From Druceiella hillmani (taxonomy: Eukaryota; Arthropoda; Insecta; Lepidoptera; Hepialidae), in NCBI GenBank assembly GCA_039881145.1, contig JAYKKI010000006.1:15197001-15261000 (forward strand): 64,000 nucleotides of DNA, given 5' to 3'. The notes below the pieces were generated by a model that saw nothing but the letters and a program-made list of their open reading frames with translations, did no database searches and was not told the origin of the DNA. This document shows, one piece after another, positions 56,701-59,394 of this stretch. A program made the position numbers and the translations under genes. Numbering within the stretch: position 1 is the first letter of the stretch; every line of letters begins with the position of its first letter.

Positions 56701-56900
56701 GTGAGCAGCGGCTCTACATTATAAACCTGACAGATGGCAGCAAGCAGTGGGTATCTGGCCTGGGAAAACCAAGCAAGTTGACCCTCGACTGGATAGAGGA
56801 CAATGTGTATGTAGTGGATACAGAAAACCACTCTATACATGTTTGCAATATACCACTCAAGCGTTGTGCCACTTTGCAACGATTGGAACATAACGTTGAA
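3722..56900 (+). CDS. VgR: Vitellogenin receptor-like LDLR-family receptor, partial gene, 27 exons
   Basis: Large endocytic receptor of the LDL receptor family, probably the insect vitellogenin receptor that brings yolk protein into the oocyte through clathrin-coated pits. The 27 exons described below join without a stop and keep phase at every junction; they encode about 1,390 residues, entering in phase 1 and leaving in phase 0. Domain order (residues of this partial protein): LDLa x3 (about 5-130), EGF and cbEGF (135-215), YWTD propeller 1 (216-462), EGF (475-515), eroded propeller 2 (516-767), EGF (790-840), LDLa x8 (845-1187), EGF and cbEGF (1188-1258), start of propeller 3 (1264-1390). 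VgR has 4-5 LDLa in cluster I and 7-8 in cluster II, so one or two LDLa plus the signal peptide should lie upstream; the rest of propeller 3, transmembrane segment and tail lie downstream. Phrases such as SCNKFTG-like [18 protein letters not shown] and [15 protein letters not shown] recall VgR. LRP2 also has 8 LDLa in cluster II, so LRP1/LRP2 cannot be fully excluded. Confidence 0.78.
4154..4222. repeat. (TA)n microsatellite
   Basis: Almost uninterrupted TA dinucleotides for about 70 bp in the intron just upstream of exon 4289. Confidence 0.9.
4289..4394 (+). CDS. VgR: VgR-like exon 2: LDLa module
   Basis: Acceptor CATGCAG, donor GTAAGT (A|GTAAGT). Phase 0 in, phase 1 out. One LDLa module (residues 43-77) with motif [10 protein letters not shown]; the usual glycine of D-G-S-D-E is alanine here, which is tolerated in the family. 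The preceding exon ends in QN and this one begins KTC, so linker spacing between modules is short, as in the family. Confidence 0.85.
4844..4897. repeat. Short snap-back palindrome, 16-bp arms
   Basis: TTTAATTTATCCTCTG at 4844-4859 is exactly reverse-complemented at 4882-4897, with a 22-nt spacer. The spacer also partly repeats the sequence just before the left arm (TAATTATG.AAATAAG). Confidence 0.8.
5830..7230 (+). pseudogene. Decayed mariner transposase
   Basis: Two + strand blocks look like one mariner transposase broken by stops and an insertion. At about 5840-5935 the frame reads [19 protein letters not shown], like the end of the mariner helix-turn-helix region (GRxxIxDDxRxGRP). At about 7040-7165 it reads [19 protein letters not shown], which matches the catalytic core around the W-D-xxG-V motif, followed by [14 protein letters not shown]. 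Between them lies an unrelated repeat (6544-6860). Stops and frame changes make it non-functional. The catalytic DD(34)D set cannot be shown complete. Confidence 0.7.
6544..6860. repeat. Dispersed repeat, copy 1 (ATCACTCACATGT family)
   Basis: Contains AAAATCACTCACATGTCTGT, a CAGTCACAGCC block, GTAAGAAACGCTTGGCGTAG and a late AAATTCC.TATATGGTG.AGGGTAT block, in the same order as 63719-63990. It splits the mariner relic, so it inserted later. Confidence 0.6.
7801..7968 (+). CDS. VgR: VgR-like exon 3: LDLa module
   Basis: Acceptor GCTTACAG, donor GTAAGT; phase 1 in and out. Residues 78-133. A short linker ([14 protein letters not shown]) precedes one LDLa module with motif [11 protein letters not shown]. 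It is the last module of cluster I, directly before the EGF pair of exon 11563. Confidence 0.88.
8215..10640 (+). pseudogene. Decayed hAT transposon with transposase remnants
   Basis: CAGGGGTGGGCAGGG at 8215 has the look of a hAT terminal inverted repeat; I did not find a matching right end. Downstream + strand frames, broken by many stops, carry hAT landmarks: [14 protein letters not shown] near 9150, [15 protein letters not shown] near 9560, [12 protein letters not shown] near 9690 and, at the end near 10540, [11 protein letters not shown] followed by DSFTTHIIN, the C-terminal dimerisation end seen in ZMYM-like hAT proteins. It is a dead copy. Confidence 0.7.
10790..11095 (-). mobile_element. 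tRNA-derived SINE
   Basis: Read on the - strand from 11095 the sequence begins with a tRNA-like head: an A-box-like TAGCCTAGTGGATAG (11074-11089) and a B-box-like GGTTGCAGGTGTAAATTC (about 11035-11052). The body that follows includes GAAGGAAAACATCATGAGG near 10950, a motif I associate with insect SINEs. Not a working tRNA: there is no acceptor-stem pairing. Part of the tail (GCGACTGTCATCAGATC near 10840) recurs as GCGACTGCCATCAGATC at about 11117. Confidence 0.7.
11563..11808 (+). CDS. VgR: VgR-like exon 4: EGF and calcium-binding EGF
   Basis: Acceptor TTTTGTAG, donor GTGAGT; phase 1 in and out. Residues 134-215. First an EGF module ([10 protein letters not shown] ... [16 protein letters not shown]), then a calcium-binding EGF module opening with DVDEC and containing the [12 protein letters not shown] hairpin. 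This EGF pair links cluster I to the first propeller, as in VgR, LRP1 and LRP2. Confidence 0.9.
12231..12305. repeat. Perfect snap-back palindrome, 32-bp arms
   Basis: Left arm 12231-12262 (starts GAGAAGCTATGCATTCTG) is matched without error by its reverse complement at 12274-12305, with an 11-nt loop. Such exact pairing in intron sequence implies recent origin. Confidence 0.92.
12422..12567. mobile_element. Foldback element, copy 2 (truncated)
   Basis: Left arm cut down to CACAACCTAGGCTTCGTTG onward; right arm runs through CGAAACCTAGGTTGTGG to TTTCATTTAATTGTGAAT. It lacks the outer left arm and the CCAAATATATTC tail. The sequence TGACG occurs on both sides, too short to call a target duplication. 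Confidence 0.8.
14381..14454. repeat. Snap-back palindrome, 34-bp arms
   Basis: Arms 14381-14414 and 14421-14454 pair at 33 of 34 positions around a 6-nt loop (CATTGC). The arm includes ATTTTTATATGATCCTAA. Confidence 0.9.
14660..14714. repeat. (TA)n microsatellite
   Basis: About 27 uninterrupted TA units after a CTCTC stretch. Confidence 0.92.
15275..15372 (+). CDS. VgR: VgR-like exon 5: start of propeller 1
   Basis: Acceptor TGATTAG, donor GTAAGT; phase 1 in, phase 0 out. Residues 216-248. [19 protein letters not shown] is the opening strand of a YWTD beta-propeller, equivalent to the LLY/LIYS-x-xxEI block found there in the family. Confidence 0.85.
15468..15569 (+). CDS. VgR: VgR-like exon 6: propeller 1, first YWTD repeat
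   Basis: Acceptor ATTCCAG, donor GTATTT; phase 0 on both sides. Residues 249-282, [19 protein letters not shown] with an intact YWTD, followed by [12 protein letters not shown]. One blade-forming LY repeat. Confidence 0.88.
15570..16770 (+). other. Intron, nothing recognised
   Basis: A 1.2-kb phase-0 intron. A low-complexity run of ATGAAGACATCC-like words lies at about 15955-16030. No transposon or coding signal was recognised; open frames here are short and AT-driven. Confidence 0.5.
16771..16958 (+). CDS. VgR: VgR-like exon 7: propeller 1, second LY repeat
   Basis: Acceptor AACACCAG. Phase 0 in, phase 2 out. Residues 283-344: [18 protein letters not shown] (YFTD variant) then [12 protein letters not shown]. 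Two GT donors lie 4 nt apart, GTGGGT at 16959 and GTAATG at 16963; only the first keeps frame and rebuilds the HPxxGxxYWTDW motif with the next exon. Confidence 0.88.
17480..17542. repeat. TA-rich microsatellite
   Basis: Interrupted TA runs with occasional TTTATA and TATTATA. Confidence 0.85.
17662..17723. repeat. Perfect snap-back palindrome, 29-bp arms
   Basis: ACTAACAATGTAAAAAGACA and onward (17662-17690) pairs perfectly with 17695-17723; the loop is four T residues. Confidence 0.92.
18026..18217 (-). pseudogene. Remnant N-terminus of a piggyBac-type transposase
   Basis: A 63-codon open frame from ATG at 18217. The peptide is acidic and serine-rich ([13 protein letters not shown]), as the leader of piggyBac transposases often is, and starts about 230 bp inside the element end, where the transposase start is expected. 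No catalytic aspartates or zinc-binding C-terminus remain. The assignment rests on context and composition, not on a conserved motif. Confidence 0.5.
18373..18432. repeat. GC-rich inverted repeat, 20-bp arms
   Basis: CGAGCACCATCGCGCTCGTG at 18373-18392 is exactly reverse-complemented at 18413-18432, spacer 20 nt. Strongly GC-rich against an AT-rich background; likely a subterminal binding repeat of the piggyBac derivative. Confidence 0.9.
19589..19790 (+). CDS. VgR: VgR-like exon 8: propeller 1, third and fourth YWTD repeats
   Basis: Acceptor TACCGCAG, donor GTATGT; phase 2 in, phase 0 out. Residues 345-412: [20 protein letters not shown], then [20 protein letters not shown] and IKLDGSNRR. 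The WPNGL and LYWAD motifs are canonical for this position. Confidence 0.92.
20514..20574. repeat. Snap-back palindrome, 22-bp arms
   Basis: TTTATACTTTAGTTTTTTAT and onward (20514-20535) pairs with 20553-20574; spacer 17 nt. Confidence 0.88.
20577..20633. repeat. Snap-back palindrome, 17-bp arms
   Basis: GCAAGAGGGAATACTAT (20577-20593) pairs exactly with 20617-20633. It starts 3 nt after the previous palindrome ends, so two hairpins stand side by side. Confidence 0.9.
20882..21032 (+). CDS. VgR: VgR-like exon 9: propeller 1, fifth LY repeat
   Basis: Acceptor TTATGTAG, donor GTATGT; phase 0 in, phase 1 out. Residues 413-462: [20 protein letters not shown], then [13 protein letters not shown] and VNKQIY. 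The CNKFTGK block closes the propeller; I associate this wording with insect VgR, though NKFTGK-like closings also occur in LRPs. Confidence 0.88.
21033..22633 (+). other. Intron, nothing recognised
   Basis: A 1.6-kb phase-1 intron, AT-rich, with a mixed TA/CA/TG microsatellite at about 21540-21610. A 98-codon frame on the - strand at 22027-22323 has no recognisable domain. Confidence 0.5.
22634..22789 (+). CDS. VgR: VgR-like exon 10: EGF module between propellers 1 and 2
   Basis: Acceptor ATGCAG, donor GTACTA; phase 1 in and out. Residues 463-514. [17 protein letters not shown] opens the EGF module, then [20 protein letters not shown] and a final cysteine in KRDCN. All six cysteines are present. 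The PCSHLCLL wording is typical of the EGF that follows a propeller. Confidence 0.9.
22811..23790. repeat. Tandem array, five units of about 210 bp
   Basis: Units begin TCATATTAATAGTCTAGCTT at about 22811, 22956, 23169, 23379 and 23589. The first unit is only about 145 bp and lacks the AGGCCAGGTTTGAGAAAAT part; the others are 210-213 bp. The units at 23379 and 23589 are nearly identical, pointing to recent unequal exchange. The array begins about 20 bp past the end of exon 22634-22789. Confidence 0.92.
23791..24393 (+). other. Rest of intron after the tandem array
   Basis: About 600 bp of AT-rich intron sequence up to the acceptor of exon 24394. I recognise nothing in it. Confidence 0.5.
24394..24537 (+). 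CDS. VgR: VgR-like exon 11: start of propeller 2
   Basis: Acceptor TATTGCAG, donor GTATTT; phase 1 in and out. Residues 515-562: [19 protein letters not shown], then [12 protein letters not shown]. This matches the opening strand of a propeller but shows no YWTD motif and a degraded consensus. Confidence 0.8.
24684..25051. mobile_element. MITE with CACRGTGTCC-type terminal inverted repeats
   Basis: Left end TATATACACAGTGTCCGGGA and right end TCCTGGACACGGTGTATATA are imperfect inverted repeats of about 22 bp. The left end also carries a second ACACGGTGTCCGGAAT copy just inside (24709). No coding capacity. The family is not assigned; the TA-rich ends prevent calling the target duplication. Confidence 0.7.
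25340..25465 (+). CDS. VgR: VgR-like exon 12: propeller 2, degenerate LY repeat
   Basis: Acceptor TATTTCAG, donor GTATTA; phase 1 in and out. Residues 563-604: [19 protein letters not shown] replaces a YWTD repeat by IIYDEN; the exon closes with LGKVEDMAY, which continues into DPLANNLYW of the next exon. Confidence 0.82.
25466..26523 (+). other. Intron, possible transposon remnant
   Basis: A 1.06-kb phase-1 intron. Around 25620-25830 the base composition rises (GCATCGCATACAGCGAGG, GCCGCCATTTTG), as in a decayed transposon end, but I could not assign it. Short frames at 25881-26066 (+) and 25933-26160 (-) have no clear domain. Confidence 0.4.
26524..26659 (+). CDS. VgR: VgR-like exon 13: propeller 2, YWVD repeat
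   Basis: Acceptor AATTGGTAG at 26521-26523; phase 1 in, phase 2 out. Residues 605-649: [20 protein letters not shown], then [20 protein letters not shown]. An earlier AG at 26506-26507 would add 16 nt and break the frame, so the weaker AG is chosen. Donor GTACTG. Confidence 0.85.
26760..27330 (-). pseudogene. Decayed mariner transposase
   Basis: On the - strand the frames read [11 protein letters not shown] (about 27000-27030) and then [20 protein letters not shown] (about 26860-26940), the C-terminal catalytic HDNAxxH and (P)xDLxPCDFxLF motifs of mariner transposase; the last catalytic D is N here. Frame breaks separate the blocks. A non-functional relic about 100 bp past exon 26524-26659. 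Confidence 0.8.
27529..27635 (+). CDS. VgR: VgR-like exon 14: propeller 2, degenerate LY repeat
   Basis: Acceptor CTGACTAG, donor GTTTGA; phase 2 in, phase 1 out. Residues 650-685: [20 protein letters not shown] then [19 protein letters not shown] stands where YWTD is expected, while the DG-K-RR-LI closing of the repeat is retained. Confidence 0.83.
28541..28819. mobile_element. Foldback element, copy 3, with 13-bp duplication
   Basis: The element sits in the opposite orientation: its tail is on the left (GAATATATTTGGCGTTAATT), followed by the hairpin arms and ending TTTAATTTAATTGTG. GATTATGGATATT stands directly before (28528-28540) and directly after (28820-28832), a 13-bp direct repeat. 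The hairpin centre carries TATATATATAATGGC. Arm differences from copy 1 are mostly matched by the opposite arm. Confidence 0.88.
31124..31259. mobile_element. Foldback element, copy 4, 5'-truncated
   Basis: Only the right arm and tail are present, from GTCACCTGAAGATGTTGTAA to CCAAATATATTC; the whole left arm and centre are missing. The tail end is intact and is followed by AATAG, which also precedes the truncated start. Truncation at the 5' end with an intact 3' tail is how retroposed copies usually look. Confidence 0.85.
32032..32124 (+). CDS. VgR: VgR-like exon 15: propeller 2, LY repeat
   Basis: Acceptor CATTAAAG, donor GTATAT; phase 1 in and out. Residues 686-716: [20 protein letters not shown], then [16 protein letters not shown] stands for YWTD, but IRYDP-E-LVF-AD-G-HKIE keeps the strand pattern. 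Confidence 0.83.
32486..32638 (+). CDS. VgR: VgR-like exon 16: last blades of propeller 2
   Basis: Acceptor ACCATTAG, donor GTTAAT (weak); phase 1 in and out. Residues 717-767: [20 protein letters not shown], then [20 protein letters not shown]. The [13 protein letters not shown] and YWANK wording is far from canonical LRP repeats and closer to what I know of VgR propeller 2. Confidence 0.83.
32639..35770 (+). other. Intron, mostly unrecognised
   Basis: A 3.1-kb phase-1 intron. It holds the third copy of the CTCGTAGAATATAAT family (33040-33420). The stretch 33880-34200 includes a short - strand frame (33952-34146) without known domain. Nothing else recognised in 34200-35770. Confidence 0.5.
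33040..33420. repeat. Dispersed repeat, copy 3 (CTCGTAGAATATAAT family)
   Basis: Contains CTCTTGTAGAATATAATATG, AGTTTAAACCTTATAAGTTGG and CTTAAAATTATGATTTACAG, aligning in order with 2650-2850; it also shares an AATTGACGAGTTAA-like block with 3510-3545. Confidence 0.55.
35771..36127 (+). CDS. VgR: VgR-like exon 17: EGF plus first LDLa of cluster II
   Basis: Acceptor CAATTACAG, donor GTAAGT; phase 1 in and out. Residues 768-886, the largest exon. Linker [20 protein letters not shown] is followed by an EGF module ([14 protein letters not shown] ... [17 protein letters not shown]) with a long first loop, then an LDLa module ([15 protein letters not shown] ... [16 protein letters not shown]). 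Its calcium site reads FGEDEDD instead of DGSDE. Confidence 0.9.
36279..36392. repeat. 21-bp minisatellite, five units
   Basis: CAACTTTGTATAATAGTTTGT is repeated head to tail from 36279, with single-base variants in units two and four, and a partial sixth unit. It starts about 150 bp after the exon and accounts for a 130-codon - strand open frame, which is not a gene. Confidence 0.95.
36393..37328 (+). other. Intron remainder, nothing recognised
   Basis: AT-rich sequence between the minisatellite and the next acceptor; no coding or known repeat seen. Confidence 0.5.
37329..37460 (+). CDS. VgR: VgR-like exon 18: LDLa, cluster II second module
   Basis: Acceptor ATTCACAG, donor GTAATT; phase 1 in and out. 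Residues 887-930. One LDLa module, [16 protein letters not shown] then [18 protein letters not shown], with intact SDE. Confidence 0.9.
39064..39102. repeat. Perfect palindrome inside LINE relic, 17-bp arms
   Basis: TGTGATGGGGCTCACAC at 39064-39080 pairs exactly with 39086-39102; loop 5 nt. It stands where the LINE frame should continue, so the second arm is an inserted inverted copy of the first. Confidence 0.92.
39186..39232. repeat. Palindrome inside LINE relic, 21-bp arms
   Basis: TTCCATTTCCAAATCCAATG and onward (39186-39206) pairs with 39212-39232 at 20 of 21 positions; loop 5 nt. It precedes the [10 protein letters not shown] block and again breaks the LINE frame. Confidence 0.9.
41220..41500 (-). 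pseudogene. Mariner transposase C-terminal relic
   Basis: The - strand frame reads [20 protein letters not shown] and DGDYYID at its end, the usual close of a mariner transposase (RWxxCIxxxGDYF). Upstream in that direction, CRPGAPTD-like and YCLF words are visible with breaks. Only the last third of the protein remains. Confidence 0.65.
42224..42231. repeat. hAT target-site duplication, left
   Basis: GTACAGAT, identical to the eight bases at 45004-45011 directly after the right end of the element. Eight base pairs is the duplication length of hAT elements. Confidence 0.95.
42232..45003 (-). mobile_element. hAT transposon, 2.77 kb, with perfect 8-bp duplication
   Basis: Ends CAGTGGCGTAGC at 42232 and GCTACGCCACTG at 45003 are inverted repeats, followed inward by GC-rich subterminal stretches (GCCCGGGGCGGAAG; GCCGCCCGGGGCGGGC). 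GTACAGAT flanks both ends. The transposase is on the - strand and broken (see 42653-44015). Its perfect target duplication argues for an insertion younger than the LINE relics around it. Confidence 0.92.
42653..44015 (-). pseudogene. Broken hAT transposase (ZMYM-like)
   Basis: Four - strand blocks in order: 44015-43830, a low-complexity acidic leader; 43819-43277, 180 codons with [10 protein letters not shown] and [14 protein letters not shown], the conserved central hAT region; 43210-42995; and 42955-42653, with [20 protein letters not shown] and LAILSIEQ, the hAT dimerisation end. Stops and frame changes separate them. A GGTCCATGTCTGGACAT duplication near 43830 joins leader and core, and the stretch between is shorter than in full-length relatives, so a central deletion is likely. 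Confidence 0.85.
45300..47080 (+). pseudogene. Decayed jockey-type LINE, 3'-truncated
   Basis: Broken + strand frames carry an endonuclease ([20 protein letters not shown], then [10 protein letters not shown]; later [14 protein letters not shown] near 46030) and the start of a reverse transcriptase ([20 protein letters not shown] near 46740, [10 protein letters not shown] near 46860, [12 protein letters not shown] near 46950, [11 protein letters not shown] near 47010). It stops before the YxDD active site. Typical of the jockey clade. Confidence 0.85.
47716..47863 (+). CDS. VgR: VgR-like exon 19: LDLa plus start of the next
   Basis: Acceptor TATTACAG, donor GTTAGT; phase 1 in, phase 2 out. 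Residues 931-979. A complete LDLa ([14 protein letters not shown] ... [10 protein letters not shown]) and the first part of a second, [10 protein letters not shown]. The split module is completed by exon 49819, which proves the phase-2 junction. Confidence 0.88.
48480..49060 (-). pseudogene. Decayed Tc1-like transposase
   Basis: On the - strand frames read [15 protein letters not shown] words near 48830-48870, [12 protein letters not shown] near 48650 and [16 protein letters not shown] near 48530-48580. These are the W(T/S)DES, D-xx-KH and PDLNPIExLW motifs of the Tc1 catalytic domain. Frames change between them, so it is dead. Confidence 0.8.
49162..49209. repeat. Snap-back palindrome, 19-bp arms
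   Basis: AACATATTGTAAAGCCTTC (49162-49180) pairs with 49191-49209 at 18 of 19 positions around a 10-nt loop. Confidence 0.85.
49819..49907 (+). CDS. VgR: VgR-like exon 20: rest of LDLa, cluster II fourth module
   Basis: Acceptor TTTCACAG, donor GTAAGT; phase 2 in, phase 1 out. Residues 980-1009: [19 protein letters not shown] and [10 protein letters not shown], completing the module begun in exon 47716. [13 protein letters not shown] is a textbook LDLa core. Confidence 0.9.
50320..50453 (+). CDS. VgR: VgR-like exon 21: LDLa, cluster II fifth module
   Basis: Acceptor GTCGCATAG, donor GTGAGA; phase 1 in, phase 0 out. Residues 1010-1054: [20 protein letters not shown] then [16 protein letters not shown], followed by a short PKPQHT linker. 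Confidence 0.9.
50538..51988. mobile_element. piggyBac-type nonautonomous element with TTAA duplication
   Basis: GGCCCCGTTACC at 50538-50549 and GGTAACGGGGCC at 51977-51988 are perfect 12-bp terminal inverted repeats, flanked by TTAA at 50534-50537 and 51989-51992. A TTAA duplication is characteristic of piggyBac. Frames inside (50798-51025 and 51022-51237, both +) show no transposase motif I know. A tandem duplication of about 70 bp (AAAACTATAGAAAT.GATT and TATTTACAAT) lies at 51270-51385. Confidence 0.85.
52114..52303. mobile_element. Foldback element, copy 5, with 12-bp duplication
   Basis: Starts TCACAATTAAATAAAAC, has lost most of the left arm (about 80 bp missing between GATGTAGT and AAAGATAGATC), retains the full right arm and a tail ending CCAAATATATTTA. 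ATATTTCACTAC lies directly before (52102-52113) and after (52304-52315). Confidence 0.85.
52483..52550 (+). CDS. VgR: VgR-like exon 22: first half of LDLa
   Basis: Acceptor ATTTACAG, donor GTGCGT; phase 0 in, phase 2 out. Residues 1055-1076: [20 protein letters not shown] then TS-R. At 68 nt it is the smallest exon; the module is completed by exon 52817, the split arginine codon giving RCNGVADC. Confidence 0.85.
52817..53001 (+). CDS. VgR: VgR-like exon 23: rest of LDLa six and LDLa seven
   Basis: Acceptor TTAACAG, donor GTGCGT; phase 2 in, phase 1 out. Residues 1077-1138: [16 protein letters not shown] finishes module six (calcium site PGATDE), then [20 protein letters not shown] and [17 protein letters not shown] give module seven. 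The ideal [17 protein letters not shown] core makes the frame certain. Confidence 0.92.
53333..53363. repeat. Short snap-back palindrome, 14-bp arms
   Basis: GACAATGATAGGTA (53333-53346) and its exact reverse complement (53350-53363) with a 3-nt loop. Confidence 0.85.
53556..53822. mobile_element. Foldback element, copy 6, with 13-bp duplication
   Basis: Starts TTCACAATTAAATG and ends with the tail CCAAATATATTC. Arms of about 110 bp pair around a centre near 53666. AATCATTATATTA is directly before (53543-53555) and directly after (53823-53835), a 13-bp direct repeat that begins AAT, as do the bases after the tail in the other copies. Confidence 0.9.
53893..54039 (+). CDS. VgR: VgR-like exon 24: LDLa, cluster II eighth module
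   Basis: Acceptor GTTTATAG, donor GTAAGT; phase 1 in and out. Residues 1139-1187: linker [13 protein letters not shown], then [20 protein letters not shown] and [16 protein letters not shown]. The module has a short first loop (CTNGYTC) but all six cysteines. It closes cluster II. Confidence 0.9.
54040..55050 (+). other. Intron, nothing recognised
   Basis: A 1-kb phase-1 intron. Short frames on both strands show no domain. AT-rich, no repeat boundary seen. Confidence 0.5.
55051..55264 (+). CDS. VgR: VgR-like exon 25: EGF and calcium-binding EGF
   Basis: Acceptor TTTCGCAG, donor GTTAGA; phase 1 in, phase 2 out. Residues 1188-1258: [19 protein letters not shown] and [15 protein letters not shown], then the cbEGF opening [17 protein letters not shown] with [16 protein letters not shown]. 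An EGF pair between cluster II and propeller 3 fits VgR. Confidence 0.92.
55265..55794 (+). other. Intron, nothing recognised
   Basis: A 530-bp phase-2 intron, AT-rich, with no coding or repeat structure seen. Confidence 0.6.
55795..55987 (+). CDS. VgR: VgR-like exon 26: start of propeller 3
   Basis: Acceptor CTTTTCTAG, donor GTTTGT; phase 2 in, phase 0 out. Residues 1259-1323: end of the cbEGF ([10 protein letters not shown]), then [19 protein letters not shown], the opening strand of a propeller, and [19 protein letters not shown], where YYTI replaces YWTD. Confidence 0.87.
55988..56699 (+). other. Intron, nothing recognised
   Basis: A 0.7-kb phase-0 intron. A stretch around 56395-56470 is less AT-rich (CACACGTGGCTTGGTGAAGG) and could be a repeat remnant, but I cannot assign it. 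Confidence 0.5.
56700..56900 (+). CDS. VgR: VgR-like exon 27: propeller 3, last exon in window
   Basis: Acceptor TTTCTGCAG, donor GTAAGT; phase 0 on both sides. Residues 1324-1390: [20 protein letters not shown], then [20 protein letters not shown] and [17 protein letters not shown]. The KPxKLxxDW-x-DNVYxVD and VCN...KRCA pattern is the wording I know from VgR propeller 3. The next exon must enter in phase 0 and lies outside the window. Confidence 0.88.
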
Positions 56901-58188
56901 GTAAGTTCGGCTTTATATTACATCACAAATTATGCTTGACTTAAAAAAAGAAACTTGCAGTTAATAAGTTATGTTTGTTCATTTATACTAACTCAAAATT
57001 CATTAAGGATATTTTAAGAATGACCACAAAACGTTGTATTTTTATTAGATCGCTCACATTTATTATACACTACAATTTCAACTGCTTCTAAATACTAGTT
57101 AATTCACAATTAACTCCTCGAAGCAACACCCAAATATTCGTATATTGATTTTATCGTTGGTAATTAACAACTTGTCGTAAATAGTAGTCCCGTTTCTTCT
57201 ATTACGCGATACAGTAAGACTTACAAAACCAAGTGATATTCTTTGAATGATGAATATGAAGGACTTATTTTACTCAGATTGGGAGTAGTTGATGTGTCGG
57301 TTTCTGTTTTTCTAGTTAACGGATTTGTATCTCTGACTTGAATTAATAATGATACGCCAGTGATTTTTGAGGGAATGTTATATGTTTCACAGAGATTAAT
57401 ATGCAGTAACAATGCAAAATAAGAACAATAATGCAGCAATTGGCAAAAATAAAAACAACTCAATTGAGTGTAATTGTACTAGTATTTTGATTTTTGCAAT
57501 TTTTATTTATTTGTACTCGCGTCACTTTAAAACTACTTAGTAAATTTACGTTATTTTTTCACGGTTCTATTTAATCTTGATGTAACATCTAAAAGATACA
57601 AATTAAAAAAAAGTGTCGAACTTCTAACAGTCACAACAATAAATGAAGAACAAATTATTATTTATTCTTCAGTACGGTTAATCGTCCATATAGGCAGTAG
57701 GTAAGCACTCATAGCATAAGAACTTATGTAAGTAACGAAATTAATAAAAAAATTTTAAAACAAAGCAATTTTCCACTTTACCCTTTTTTGGATTCTCGGT
57801 GAAGGACAAATAAAAAAAAACATTTCAAAAACAGAATTAAATTGAGAGAAAAAGTGTAGATATTAAGAAAATAAAGAAAATGTGATGCAAACAGTACGGG
57901 AAGTTATAATAAAGAGATTATTATATGAATAACTTATTAAGAGATCATGTTATCAGTTGGCAAGAAATGATATACAATAAACTGAAAAATAAAAAAAATT
58001 GATTTAAATGTAAATAAATAGTAAAATAAATAAATTATACTTATGTATTAGTAAAATAAAAAATTTTAAAGATTAAAATTTTTTTAAATTAAAATGTTTT
58101 AGTAAAATAAACAATTCAATCTGAAGTAATGATAAACCAACAAGCAGAAATTGCCTATCTAAAGTGTGTATAAGTATCTCGCTTTCAA

Positions 58189-58236
58189 GAATTCTGAAAA
58201 AGTATGTAGATGAAACTACATACTATTTCAGAATTC
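58189..58236. repeat. Snap-back palindrome, 21-bp arms
   Basis: GAATTCTGAAAAAGTATGTA and onward (58189-58209) pairs with 58216-58236 at 20 of 21 positions, loop 6 nt. Confidence 0.88.
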
Positions 58237-58589
58237 AGTTTGCAGAAATATGTAAAAGAACTGTTTGGTGACGACTCGAACTCATTATTTGATATTTAGA
58301 TGCATTGGTGGAATATCTTGATGAAAATGGTGAAAGATTTTTAAAATTAAGAAATGCAACAAAAAGACTATCATTCATTCGAACATCCAAATGAAGTGAT
58401 GACAACATCTGCCTACTACAAGCTTTATTAAATATCTTAGATCCCATGAATTGTCTATTGAGGCACTATTGAGAAAAGATCACAGTTGTATGTGACATCA
58501 GATGTCAAAATAAATATATTGTTTGATGAATTACAGTGGATGAAAAATAATTTGGCTGAAACATTTTAAGATCTGTAAAAGTAAGATTA

Positions 58590-58760
58590 AAAAATATAAA
58601 ATGTAAACTTGATTTACAAAAATCTAATTATCTTCACAAGTTTTTTACATTTAATGACAATAAAAAAGATTTTATAACATGCAATTACTGTAAAACAGCT
58701 TTCATTAAATTTACCTCTAGCTCCTACGAGCACTTTGAATACAGCAGCAAAAATTAACAT
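58590..58760 (+). pseudogene. Possible BED-type zinc finger relic (hAT-like)
   Basis: A + strand frame reads NYLHKFFTFNDNKKDFITCN and continues YCKTAFIKFTSSSYEHFE, resembling a BED finger (aromatic start, C-x2-C, then a serine-rich stretch and H), though the second histidine is missing. Such fingers sit at the N-terminus of hAT transposases. Preceding frames near 58260-58560 (ELFGDDSNSLFDI, LLNILDPMNCLL) are broken and unassigned. Confidence 0.4.
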
Positions 58761-59394
58761 CAAGAACCAAGACCTAATTTCAAATACATAACTTTGGAGG
58801 GACAATTACAAAAAGCTATTCAGCGGCAATTATATCAAATCTCATATAGCAAAAAGGCTGATTAATAAAGAATTTTAGTTATTTGAAACGACAAAAAAAT
58901 GTACTACAAACCTAGAATACTTGTATTAGACAGCGATGACTGTAAAGCCAATTTCTCCAATAAAAGAATGTATTGTTTTTGTTACCTATAAATTTTGATT
59001 CATAGATACAAAATCGATTGTTCAGATGATGCAATAATTGCTTTCATATTTTGAAAATCATAGTTTGTTCAAAATAATAAGTAAGTTTGTTCTCTTTTTA
59101 GCATAATTATCTACTAACTTTATTCAAATTATAGTATTTAGAAAATGTGACATCACATTTGATCTCGACGTGTGTTCAATATGGTCTTGTTATTTTTTTA
59201 ATTATGTTTATTAGCTTATCTAAAAAAATCCATCTTAATTTGTCTGGGTAAATATGGGATATGATTAATTATTAATTGTTTCGAAGAAGGTTAACAATAA
59301 TGTTGATATCTGAAGAAAATATAAATAAACGGTTATGGATTGAGTTACTAGAAAATTATTATTACTATTTTACACCTTACTATACTCCATTTGG

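Noticed and set aside
3722..56900. Calling the gene LRP1 or LRP2 (megalin)
   Set aside because: Cluster II with 8 LDLa would also fit LRP2, but propeller 2 is eroded and the propeller 3 wording fits VgR better. Kept as an alternative, since the 3' end is outside the window.
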